The notes under the pieces: generated by a model
Databases searched by the model: none
What the model was told of the DNA's origin: nothing
The model's input: only the letters and a program-made list of their open reading frames with translations
Source: Pseudomonadota bacterium
Lineage (GTDB): Bacteria; Desulfobacterota; Desulfobacteria; Desulfobacterales; RPRI01
Length of the DNA stretch: 6,496 nucleotides
Reading direction: 5' to 3'
NCBI GenBank assembly: GCA_018830925.1
Contig: JAHJRK010000529.1
Span: forward strand, 1-6,496
Made by a program: the position numbers and the translations under genes
In this document: in pieces, positions 1 through 6,060 of the stretch
Layout: each line of letters begins with the position of its first letter
Numbering within the stretch: the stretch's first letter is position 1

Positions 1-647
1 ACAGTTCTCCCGCCGGTTTTTCTTATGAGTTCTGTGTCGTGGGTTGCGATAATTACCGTAGATCCGCGTGTATGAAATCCTTTTAAAAGCTCCATTATCA
101 TGCCCGCGGATTCTGCATCAAGGCTTCCGGTCGGTTCGTCGGCAAGAATTATCTTTGGATCGCCTGCCACTGCTCTTGCAACTGCAACGCGCTGCTGCTC
201 ACCGCCGGAAAGGGTTAGAGGGAAAGCATTCTGTTTGTCTTCCATTCCTACGGCTCTTAACACACTGCTCACTTTTTTCTGCACCAGTCGCCCGGATTTA
301 CCGGCAACTTCCGGAACAAGAGCAACATTTTCAAAAACGGTTTTTGAGGGTATTAATTTAAAATCTTGAAATATTATTCCAAAATTTCTTCTCATGAGCG
401 GAATTTTATCTTTTGACAATCTTGACAAATTAATTCCATCTATCAGGATTTGACCTTCAGAGGCCGGTTCTCCGAGATAGAGCAACTTTAACAGGGTTGT
501 TTTCCCGGCGCCGCTGGGACCGTTTATAAAGACAAATTCGTTTTTTAGTACATCAAAGTTTATATCAAAGAGAGCGGAATGTTTTCCGTATCGTCTGTAA
601 ACATGAAACATTCTAATTAAGGAATTTTCACTGCTGCCGTTGCTCAT
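1..647 (-). CDS. ftsE: FtsE-like cell-division ABC transporter ATPase (C-terminus cut by window edge)
   Basis: This is the ATP-binding subunit that pairs with the membrane protein FtsX. In the known FtsEX system ATP hydrolysis at the inner face of the cytoplasmic membrane drives periplasmic activation of cell-wall hydrolases. The 215 visible codons carry every ABC motif: Walker A GPSGAGKTT (43-51), Q-loop Gln94, signature LSGGEQQ (146-152), Walker B IILADE (166-171), D-loop SLD (175-177) and switch His203. The FVFINGPSGAGKTTLLKLLY block is typical of FtsE more than of LolD/MacB, though those relatives are not excluded. FtsE proteins are about 220-230 residues, so only the tail is missing. The ATG at 645-647 overlaps the tolC stop as ATGA, which implies translational coupling. 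The 9-10 residues before the usual 'IxxxxVxxRYG' start are a little long; the next Met is codon 13, which would remove the start of the first strand. The gene after it is outside the window, so an FtsX partner cannot be confirmed. Confidence 0.85.
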   Translation of the reverse strand, partial: MSNGSSENSLIRMFHVYRRYGKHSALFDINFDVLKNEFVFINGPSGAGKTTLLKLLYLGEPASEGQILIDGINLSRLSKDKIPLMRRNFGIIFQDFKLIPSKTVFENVALVPEVAGKSGRLVQKKVSSVLRAVGMEDKQNAFPLTLSGGEQQRVAVARAVAGDPKIILADEPTGSLDAESAGMIMELLKGFHTRGSTVIIATHDTELIRKTGGRT

Positions 648-1987
648 TCCGCAAGTTCCATGCTCATTGCCCTGTAGAGAGATGCCTTTGAAATTTTAAA
701 ATCATAGAGCGCATTGTAATAATTTGTCATGGTCCTTGAAAGAAGTGTCTGGGCATCAAGCACATCCGTTGAAGTGGCTATCTGCTCTTTATAGCGTTCC
801 TGGCTTATTCTTAAATTTTCTTTTGCCTGATCAATTGCCTTTTGAACGGTTATAATATTACTTTCAGATTCCTTGGTTTTCAAAAAAGACTGTTTTACTT
901 CAAGCGATATTTTATCTGCAATTTCTTCTTTTTTTAATGTTGCCTGATAAAGCCGGCTCTTTTTCTCTTTCGCCCCAAAACAGGTCTTTCCCCATTCCCA
1001 GAAATTCCATGAAGCAATTGCGGATACATTCCAACTGTTGGGGTCGCTTATTCCATCGCCTCCGGTAACATCCCAATCGGTTCCGCGCTGATAACGCGTC
1101 CCGATGAGAGTTACTGTCGGAAAGTAATCTTTTTTCGCAAGAGCCAACTCTTTTTCGGCCATTTCGATTTGCAGGTCCGCAAGTTTGATTTCAAGCCGGT
1201 TTTTTTGAGCAAGCTCAAGATAATAATCAAGCTCATTTGTAAGCGGCACATAGTTAAGAATATCAACCAAATCTACCGATGAGTTTATGGGCCTTCTTAA
1301 AAGCGTGTTGAAATCGGATTTTGCATATTCCAAATTATTCTTTGCTATTGTAAGCTCCTGCCGGGAATTGGCCAGTTCAACCTGTGATTTAAGCAAATCA
1401 TTTAACGGGGTCATACCGACTTCGTAAAAGGTTTTTGCCACATTTTCATGTGCTGAAAGCTGTGTCACGGTCTCCAGTAACACCTCTTCGATTTTTAATG
1501 CCTTTAAAACCGAGAAATATGCCTTATTCGCCCTGTATATGATATCAAAGCGGGTTAATTTTTCATTTAAACCTGCCGCGTCGAGTCCGAGGCCTGCGAG
1601 CTTATACCGGTTAATAATTGAAAATCCGGCAAAAAGCGGCTGGGTAATTGATGTCGCAAAAAGGTACTCATCCTCGGGAGTTGTTATCCCAAACAGAGGG
1701 CTGGTAATCTCTTCATAATTATGCTTATACTGATAAGAAGCGTTGAAAACGGGTAAAAAATTCGCTCTCGAAGCGTTTTTTGATGCAGCTGCAGCATTTA
1801 TATCTTCTTTTGCTCTCTTAAGTTCAATATTGTTTTTTACAGCTGTCTGAATCGTTTTTTCAAGAGTGAATACCTCTGCCGGCTCACCGGAATCCGCAGC
1901 TCCTGGAGAAAAAAAGAGAATTCCGGAAACAAAAAGAAAAACCAGATGTGCTGCAATGATATTTTTTACTTTGTTTTTAATAGACAC
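644..1987 (-). CDS. TolC-family outer-membrane efflux protein
   Basis: A 447-residue TolC/OEP-type protein. The family forms trimeric outer-membrane beta-barrels with long periplasmic alpha-helical tunnels that dock with inner-membrane exporters through an adaptor. The N-terminus is a Sec signal peptide: basic residues K4-K8, a hydrophobic core at about 10-26, and a likely cleavage near SPGAADS (28-33). The mature part shows the duplicated family pattern of long Ala/Lys/Glu-rich helices (about 40-75, 165-235, 265-290, 345-425) alternating with aromatic, Gly/Ser-rich strand segments (about 80-130, 290-330). Length is normal for the family. The start is GTG at 1985-1987; upstream, AGGAG (plus 2000-2004) lies about 12 bases away, rather far. 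That Shine-Dalgarno sits partly in a small hairpin (AACTC/GAGTT, 1998-2014). The stop overlaps the ftsE start. No adaptor or RND/MacB pump gene is in view, so the transported substrate is unknown. Confidence 0.88.
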   Translation of the reverse strand: MSIKNKVKNIIAAHLVFLFVSGILFFSPGAADSGEPAEVFTLEKTIQTAVKNNIELKRAKEDINAAAASKNASRANFLPVFNASYQYKHNYEEITSPLFGITTPEDEYLFATSITQPLFAGFSIINRYKLAGLGLDAAGLNEKLTRFDIIYRANKAYFSVLKALKIEEVLLETVTQLSAHENVAKTFYEVGMTPLNDLLKSQVELANSRQELTIAKNNLEYAKSDFNTLLRRPINSSVDLVDILNYVPLTNELDYYLELAQKNRLEIKLADLQIEMAEKELALAKKDYFPTVTLIGTRYQRGTDWDVTGGDGISDPNSWNVSAIASWNFWEWGKTCFGAKEKKSRLYQATLKKEEIADKISLEVKQSFLKTKESESNIITVQKAIDQAKENLRISQERYKEQIATSTDVLDAQTLLSRTMTNYYNALYDFKISKASLYRAMSMELAE

Positions 1988-2018
1988 GATCTTAATTAAC
2001 TCCTTTTAAGAGTTTTGA

Positions 2019-2047
2019 TTGACCTGATATAAATTAATTGCTATTTG
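2019..2047 (+). promoter_or_regulatory. Possible sigma-70-type promoter for the structured RNA upstream of pyrE
   Basis: TTGACC (2019-2024) and TATTTG (2042-2047) are separated by 17 bases. The -35 is close to consensus and the -10 is poor. Transcription would start near 2054, exactly where the hairpin pair at 2054-2144 begins. This positional fit is the main support. Confidence 0.27.
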
Positions 2048-2053
2048 TAATCC

Positions 2054-2147
2054 GAGCCTTAAAAGGAATGCTTTAAGAGTATTCCTTGCTCAAAGCCTCT
2101 ACCGATTCCCATAAAAAGCTTCTTCCATTTTCGGTGGGGGCTTTTTT
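2054..2147 (+). ncRNA. Candidate small structured RNA or leader RNA, about 90-95 nt, of no family I recognise
   Basis: The first stem pairs GAGC (2054-2057) with GCTC (2088-2091) and AAGGAAT (2063-2069) with ATTCCTT (2081-2087), with a 5-base bulge on the 5' side and an 11-base loop. The second stem begins on the very next base (2092) and is an intrinsic terminator. The two stems could therefore stack coaxially into one compact RNA with a defined 3' end. A weak promoter candidate ends just before it. No open reading frame of note lies in it. It could be an independent sRNA or an attenuating leader of pyrE, whose start is about 270 bases downstream. I do not recognise 4.5S, 6S, tmRNA or a standard riboswitch in it. 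The structure is seen in the sequence; its expression is inferred. Confidence 0.38.
2092..2147 (+). terminator. Intrinsic terminator, plus strand
   Basis: AAAGCCTCTACCGA (2092-2105) pairs without a break with TCGGTGGGGGCTTT (2131-2144): 14 pairs including two G-U wobbles, with a 25-base loop, running into TTTTTT (2142-2147). On the minus strand the wobbles become A-C mismatches, so the element works best in the plus direction. A competing shorter stem, AAAAAGC (2112-2118) with GCTTTTT (2140-2146), uses the same 3' arm. There is no plus-strand gene upstream for it to terminate, which supports a short RNA or attenuator starting near 2050. Confidence 0.65.
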
Positions 2148-2195
2148 ATATCTAAAGAGCCTGTTAAAATCAACTGTTTATTGATATTGTCATAG

Positions 2196-2216
2196 TTGAC
2201 GGTTTCGGAAAAAGGC
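2196..2216 (+). repeat. Dispersed 21-bp repeat, copy 1
   Basis: This copy starts TTGACGGTTTCGGAAAAAG and matches copy 2 (2996-3016) at 18 of 21 positions by my hand alignment. It lies in the tolC-pyrE intergenic region, immediately before the nest of inverted repeats. Unlike the other two copies it is not next to a stop codon. Confidence 0.5.
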
Positions 2217-2320
2217 AAAAGATGCTCACTTAACCCCGATAAACGGGATAAGTAAGCTTACAAAATTATTTCCTGCCGGAAATAATTTCTAACTTACTAA
2301 TGAGCTTTTTGGGGGTTTTT
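2217..2320 (+). promoter_or_regulatory. Nest of inverted repeats with terminator-like end, upstream of pyrE
   Basis: Several pairings are packed together. A hairpin CTTAaCCCCG/CGGGaTAAG (2229-2252) with an ATAAA loop is followed by a 10-bp palindrome GTAAGCTTAC (2252-2261). Next comes a perfect 11-bp hairpin, AAATTATTTCC (2263-2273) with GGAAATAATTT (2278-2288), loop TGCC. AGTAAG (2251-2256) can also pair with CTTACT (2293-2298), and GCTCA (2224-2228) with TGAGC (2301-2305), enclosing everything. The 3' end is T5-G5-T5 (2306-2320). AACCCC (2232-2237) can pair with GGGGTT (2312-2317) instead of with CGGG, so alternative folds exist. This could be a pyrE attenuator, a terminator, or a small mobile repeat (MITE/REP-like). 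The pairings are seen; the function is inferred. Confidence 0.42.
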
Positions 2321-2420
2321 AAATCACTTCACTAAATCACAAGAAGTTTTCAGCCTGCGGCGGAGAGCTTCAAAAATAAAAATTAAATATCTGACTTAAT
2401 TTGAGGATTATACATCAATT

Positions 2421-2999
2421 ATGAAACAGGAACTGATAGATCTGCTTTGCCGCAAATCCTTTAAATACAGTGAGGAACCTGTATTTAAGCTTGTATCTGG
2501 CAGGATGAGCAATTACTACATTAATTGCAAACCGGTGACACTCAGCCCCCGGGGCATGTTTCTTGCCGGCCATCTGGTTTTTGATACAATCGAAGATTTT
2601 GACGCAGAAGGAGTCGGAGGGCTTACTTTCGGGGCAGACCCTATTGCTGTTGCAACTGCTTTTGCCTCCGGATTGAAAGGAAAACCGGTAAATGCCTTTT
2701 CAATCAGGAAAACCATGAAAGATCACGGCATAATCCGCTGGATAGAAGGAGATTTAACTCAGGGGAGCAGAGTTGTCATAATAGATGATGTTGCAACAAC
2801 AGGCGGCTCAACAATAAAAGCCATAGAACGGGCGCGTTCAGAAGGCATGGATGTAATTAAGGCGGTTATACTTGTTGACCGCCAGGAAGGGGGCGTTGAA
2901 AGCATAAGAGAACATGTAGAAGACGTAACTTCCATAGTTACAAGGGATGATCTTCTGGATCGCTGGAGTCAGTTGAACAGAAACACCAGCCAATCTTGA
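2421..2999 (+). CDS. pyrE: Orotate phosphoribosyltransferase
   Basis: This enzyme joins orotate and PRPP to make orotidine 5'-monophosphate, the fifth step of pyrimidine synthesis, as a cytosolic dimer. The 192-residue protein has the usual length. It carries the PRPP-binding loop VVIIDDVATTGGST (118-131), and the mobile-loop motif RKTMKDHG (96-103), whose Arg96, Lys97, Lys100 and His102 correspond to the conserved catalytic-loop residues of the family. The N-terminal segment with FKLVSGRMSNYYINCK (22-37) provides the orotate/PRPP-binding region. The ATG at 2421 gives the family-typical N-terminus; GAGG at 2403-2406 is a distant Shine-Dalgarno (about 14 bases). No other pyr gene is adjacent, so it is transcribed alone or with an upstream leader. 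Its stop codon lies inside a dispersed repeat, and it converges on queD. Confidence 0.95.
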   Translation: MKQELIDLLCRKSFKYSEEPVFKLVSGRMSNYYINCKPVTLSPRGMFLAGHLVFDTIEDFDAEGVGGLTFGADPIAVATAFASGLKGKPVNAFSIRKTMKDHGIIRWIEGDLTQGSRVVIIDDVATTGGSTIKAIERARSEGMDVIKAVILVDRQEGGVESIREHVEDVTSIVTRDDLLDRWSQLNRNTSQS

Positions 3000-3016
3000 C
3001 GGCTTCGTAAAAAGTC
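2996..3016 (+). repeat. Dispersed 21-bp repeat, copy 2, overlapping the pyrE stop
   Basis: TTGACGGCTTCGTAAAAAG followed by TC. The pyrE TGA stop (2997-2999) is formed by the repeat itself, and the repeat fills half of the 30-base pyrE-queD gap. A short AGTC/GACT inverted repeat (3013-3023) follows, too weak to call a terminator. Confidence 0.6.
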
Positions 3017-3029
3017 TTTGACTGCGGTG

Positions 3030-3404
3030 TTACAACGGACATATATATTTTGCACACGCATCATCGGATTCCCATGCAGTAACGCTTGACACCCTTATTG
3101 AAGAGTCTTCTATTCTGGCCTTGAGCTCTTTTGCGATTCGCATCGCTATCACTTCAGATGATGGATTGGAGCCCTTAAACCAGTCAAGTTCATTAAGAAA
3201 CTTGTGATCAAGCGCCGCCATTATTTCAGAAACATGTTTCTTGATCATTCCAAAGTCTATCACAACTCCTGCATCATTTAAGGTTTTGCCGGTTATGCAA
3301 GCTTCTATTTTCCAGTTATGACCATGAAGGTTTTCACATTTTGCAGCAACAAGCTTAAGCTGATGAGCAGCCGAAAAATGATTTATAACTTTTAGCTCAA
3401 ACAT
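3030..3404 (-). CDS. queD: 6-carboxy-5,6,7,8-tetrahydropterin synthase (queuosine pathway)
   Basis: QueD converts 7,8-dihydroneopterin triphosphate to 6-carboxytetrahydropterin, the second step toward the tRNA base queuosine. Counting from the ATG at 3402-3404 the protein has 124 residues, normal for bacterial QueD. The zinc ligands are His14 in HFSAAH, and His27 and His29 in CENLHGH. The catalytic Cys23 sits in the CxxxHGH motif that marks QueD-type enzymes, with the Asp66-His67 pair (ALDH) and Glu112 (AWE, pterin anchor) also present. An in-frame TTG three codons upstream (3411-3413) is possible, but the Shine-Dalgarno AAGGA directly abuts it, while that same AAGGA is 9 bases from the ATG; the ATG is therefore preferred. 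A eukaryotic-type PTPS role is less likely. The other que genes are not nearby. A long inverted repeat separates it from dnaJ upstream. Confidence 0.92.
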   Translation of the reverse strand: MFELKVINHFSAAHQLKLVAAKCENLHGHNWKIEACITGKTLNDAGVVIDFGMIKKHVSEIMAALDHKFLNELDWFKGSNPSSEVIAMRIAKELKARIEDSSIRVSSVTAWESDDACAKYICPL

Positions 3405-3430
3405 TTTGATCAATCCTTATTTTATTTGTT

Positions 3431-3483
3431 AGGAGCCGTTACGAAATAAGCATTACGTTTCTGGCCATTTCGTTACGGCTCCT
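3431..3483. repeat. Long imperfect inverted repeat between dnaJ and queD
   Basis: Arms of 17 bases, AGGAGCCGTTACGAAAT (3431-3447) and ATTTCGTTACGGCTCCT (3467-3483), are complementary except for one A/T position in the middle, around a 19-base spacer. No T-run follows on either strand, so it is not a classic intrinsic terminator. It may form an mRNA hairpin that stabilises or ends the dnaJ transcript, or be a REP-like repeat. TTACG appears in both arms and again in the spacer. Confidence 0.6.
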
Positions 3484-3504
3484 TATGCCGGTCAAGTTAT
3501 TTTA

Positions 3505-4623
3505 TTACGACGGCCTAGCGCCTACCGAAGCGCCCTGAAGGATGTTTTTTAATTTATTGGAGAATTTATTGGATTCGAGTTTTGCGAATTCCTTTAAGAG
3601 ATTTTCCTGCTTTTTTGTAAGATTTAAAGGTGTTTTTATAGTTATCTGAACTATCTGGTCTCCACGCCTCTTGTGTCTTAAGTGGGGTATGCCTTCACCC
3701 TGCAGACGAATCATGTCGCCGGGCTGAGTTCCTTTCGGAATTTCAACTGTTTTTTTGCCGTTTAAGGTCGGAACCGGGATCGTATCTCCAAGAGCGGCCT
3801 GCACGAAAGAGACAGGTATTTTGCAATAAACATCATTTTCATGCCGTTCAAAAAATTCATGCGCCTCAACGTTCAAAAAAACATAAAGATCGCCGTTTGG
3901 ACCGCCGTAGGCGCCGGATTCACCTTCCCCGGTGAGCCGCAGCCTTGAACCTGAATCGACTCCGGCAGGTATTTTTACAGAAACCTTCTTATTAATGATC
4001 ACCTTGCCGGCTCCACGGCAGTTTTTACAGGGATGTGGTATTGTCTGGCCGGCTCCTCTGCAGTAGTGGCATGTTGTTCTTACCGTGAAGAAACCCTGGT
4101 TTCTGGATAGTTGTCCTGAGCCGCCGCACTGACGGCAGGTTTCAGGTCCGTAGCCCGGTTCGCTGCCGTTTCCGCTGCAATCCGGACATGTTTCGGTTTT
4201 TTCAAGGTTAATCTCTTTTTCTATTCCAAAGGCAGCTTCCATAAAGCTTAATGTCATGTCATAACGAAGATCCGAACCTCTTTGGGTTCTGCTTCGGGAG
4301 CGCCTGTTGCCGCCGAAGCCAAAAAAATCTTCGAAAATATCGCTGAAGCTTGAAAAGATATCCTCAAACCCGCCAAATCCTGAAAAACCGGAACCTTCAA
4401 GACCCTGGTGCCCGTACTGATCATAAACAGCCTTTTTTTGAGGATCATGAAGAACTTCATATGCTTCTGCAGCTTCCTTGAATTTTTCTTCCGACTCCTT
4501 GTCTCCCGGATTTCTGTCCGGATGGTATTTTAATGCAAGTTTTCGATATACGGTTTTTAATTCTTCGGGAGTCGCATTCCGGGTAACGCCCAGAATTTCA
4601 TAATAATCACGTTTGGTTGCCAT
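3505..4623 (-). CDS. dnaJ: Chaperone DnaJ (Hsp40, type I)
   Basis: DnaJ hands unfolded clients to DnaK and stimulates its ATPase in the cytosol. At 372 residues it is full length with all type I parts. The J domain (about 5-70) has the HPD triad at 34-36, and a Gly/Phe-rich linker follows at about 74-106. The zinc region has four CxxCxGxG repeats: CPDCSGNG (146), CRQCGGSG (163), CHYCRGAG (185) and CKNCRGAG (199). The two C-terminal beta domains run to about 335, and a helical tail ends the protein. A CbpA or type II protein is ruled out by the intact zinc fingers. The ATG at 4621-4623 has a modest GGA about 8 bases upstream and gives the conserved MATKRDYYEILGV start. No dnaK or grpE is adjacent, and a separate promoter candidate precedes it. 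No CIRCE-type inverted repeat is seen. Confidence 0.97.
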   Translation of the reverse strand: MATKRDYYEILGVTRNATPEELKTVYRKLALKYHPDRNPGDKESEEKFKEAAEAYEVLHDPQKKAVYDQYGHQGLEGSGFSGFGGFEDIFSSFSDIFEDFFGFGGNRRSRSRTQRGSDLRYDMTLSFMEAAFGIEKEINLEKTETCPDCSGNGSEPGYGPETCRQCGGSGQLSRNQGFFTVRTTCHYCRGAGQTIPHPCKNCRGAGKVIINKKVSVKIPAGVDSGSRLRLTGEGESGAYGGPNGDLYVFLNVEAHEFFERHENDVYCKIPVSFVQAALGDTIPVPTLNGKKTVEIPKGTQPGDMIRLQGEGIPHLRHKRRGDQIVQITIKTPLNLTKKQENLLKEFAKLESNKFSNKLKNILQGASVGARPS

Positions 4624-4706
4624 TTGATTTCCGTAACAGATTAAATATTAAGAACCATAAATATGTTATTTTTGCAAAAACCCATAGTTTTTGAAAATAA
4701 TGATCT

Positions 4707-4734
4707 AAAATAATGCCGAAAAAAAGTATGTCAA
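4707..4734 (-). promoter_or_regulatory. Probable sigma-70-type promoter for dnaJ
   Basis: Read on the minus strand, a perfect TTGACA (4729-4734) is followed after 16 bases by TATTTT (4707-4712). Transcription would start near 4700 and give a leader of about 75 bases. That leader opens with a 7-bp hairpin, CAAAAAC/GTTTTTG (4675-4693). A heat-shock sigma-32 promoter was not evident. Confidence 0.5.
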
Positions 4735-4797
4735 CGCTTTAACCGCTCTGGAGCCGGAATTTGGAATAGATACAATGCAGGCTTACGGAAACTTGCT

Positions 4798-4819
4798 GAC
4801 TTTTTTAATAAGCCGTCAT
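4798..4819 (-). repeat. Dispersed 21-bp repeat, copy 3, just after the exporter gene
   Basis: Read on the minus strand it begins ATGACGGCTTATTAAAAAA and ends GTC, the same as copy 2 apart from a few substitutions and one extra A. It begins five bases after the exporter stop codon (4825-4827), in the same orientation to that gene as copy 2 has to pyrE. Confidence 0.5.
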
Positions 4820-4824
4820 CATTG

Positions 4825-6060
4825 TCATGGATCATGTATTGCTGCATGTCCTGAAACCAAAGCAGCGCTCTCTTTTTTGTCAAAAGGTTTCCCGTAACGA
4901 GTACAAAGGAAAAAAAGTATAATTCCGAATACCATTATCCCGGACCCTAGATAAAAAGCCTGACGAAGCCGGAACATGTCCATGATCAGGCCGGCAGCCA
5001 GAGAACCAGTCAGCATTCCGGAACTGTGAGCGGTTGTGATAAGAGCCATTACAGACCCCATTGAGTCAGTCTCTTTTCCTTTCAATACTGCAAGAGCCAT
5101 AAGAGCCGGCATGGAAAAACCCCCTCCAACACCAAAAAGGATACTGGCAAATAAAAGATGAAAAACACTGCCGGATCTTGCGAAAACAAACATGGAAAAA
5201 CATATTACAATTCCTCCGGTAATAACAAGTACCCGCTTGTTGAATTTATCTGCCGCTATTCCCATTGGTGTGTGCAGTAAGCCGCTGATAAAAACTCCGA
5301 GGGTCACTAATATCCCGGTTGAAAAGCTCGAAAGGTGAAATTCAAGACTTGATAATACCGGCAGAAAAGACCAGATTATTCCGATAGCTGCCGTATAGGC
5401 AAACCGGAACATAAAAAGTCCTATCAACACTCTGTCATTAATCAGATGTTTCCATGCTATCGGCGTCTTTGGGGATGAAACGGCTTTTTCAGTGCGTGTA
5501 GGAGGAAGAAATATCTGGCTTGTTAAAAATGCTGTGAAAGAGAGAAGCGCCATGCAGATAAAAGCCGTATCAAGGCTGAAATAATCTTTAATTAATCCGC
5601 CAATCAATGGGCCAATGCTTAAACCAAAGAACATGGACATATTGAACATGCCCATGATCAGGCCTTCCTTTCCTTTCGGTGTTATATCTCCTATATAAGC
5701 CTGGCTGACAGGCATTATCATTGCCGAGGCAATGCCCTGTATAAAGCGTATTATGATAAGCGTATCAACACTTGTTGAGAAAAGAAACGCTATAGAGACA
5801 ATAGCATAGGCAATCAAACCGGCCGAAATAAGGGGTTTTCGACCCTTTGTATCTGACAGCCTGCCAAAATACGGTAAAAAAAAGGTTCTAGATAGAGAAA
5901 AAGCTCCGAATACAAGCCCTATGTATAATCCGCTTGCACCCAGATCATGCGCATAAACAGGCAACAGGGGAACTACAATGCCAACGCCTGTAACTGCTGT
6001 AAATATTGATAAAAACAGCGCGCCAAAGATTTTTTTGTCTGATTTTTGCATAATTCGCAT
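4825..6060 (-). CDS. Major facilitator superfamily transporter, DHA1-like drug exporter type
   Basis: A 411-residue inner-membrane secondary transporter with about twelve hydrophobic segments split into two halves by a polar loop at about 186-208. MFS motif A is clear: GRLSDTKGRKP (66-76), in the loop between helices 2 and 3. The helix 4 motif B has Arg105 and RFIQGIASA. Helix 5 carries motif C, GLSIGPLIGG (146-155), the antiporter motif that marks proton-coupled exporters such as TetA and MdtG types. A degenerate motif A copy, GIAADKFNKR (267-276), marks the second half. The substrate cannot be told from sequence. ATG at 6058-6060 and ATG at codon 4 are both possible, as neither has a clear Shine-Dalgarno. 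The gene stands alone; dnaJ lies about 200 bases downstream behind its own promoter, and no regulator gene is adjacent. Confidence 0.9.
   Translation of the reverse strand: MRIMQKSDKKIFGALFLSIFTAVTGVGIVVPLLPVYAHDLGASGLYIGLVFGAFSLSRTFFLPYFGRLSDTKGRKPLISAGLIAYAIVSIAFLFSTSVDTLIIIRFIQGIASAMIMPVSQAYIGDITPKGKEGLIMGMFNMSMFFGLSIGPLIGGLIKDYFSLDTAFICMALLSFTAFLTSQIFLPPTRTEKAVSSPKTPIAWKHLINDRVLIGLFMFRFAYTAAIGIIWSFLPVLSSLEFHLSSFSTGILVTLGVFISGLLHTPMGIAADKFNKRVLVITGGIVICFSMFVFARSGSVFHLLFASILFGVGGGFSMPALMALAVLKGKETDSMGSVMALITTAHSSGMLTGSLAAGLIMDMFRLRQAFYLGSGIMVFGIILFFLCTRYGKPFDKKESAALVSGHAAIHDP

Noticed and set aside
68..369. Two overlapping plus-strand open frames of 97 and 89 codons
   Set aside because: They lie antisense to the clearly conserved FtsE motifs and have no recognisable domains.
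2092..2147. Terminator on the minus strand, in the tolC leader
   Set aside because: The two G-U pairs become A-C mismatches on that strand, so the plus strand is the better reading.
2217..2320. Insertion sequence or MITE with clear target duplication
   Set aside because: The outer inverted repeat is only about 5 bp (plus A/T tracts) and no convincing direct repeat flanks it; kept as a possibility only.
2042..2420. Known riboswitch or housekeeping RNA (SAM, cobalamin, c-di-GMP, 4.5S, 6S)
   Set aside because: None of the conserved core sequences of these families could be found by eye.
2516..2716. Minus-strand open frame of 66 codons
   Set aside because: It is antisense to pyrE, with composition explained by the PyrE codons.
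3411..3413. TTG as the queD start
   Set aside because: The Shine-Dalgarno AAGGA directly abuts it, leaving no spacing; the ATG at 3402-3404 has 9-base spacing.
4254..4460. Minus-strand open frame of 68 codons
   Set aside because: It is an alternative frame within dnaJ, over the J-domain and Gly/Phe coding region.
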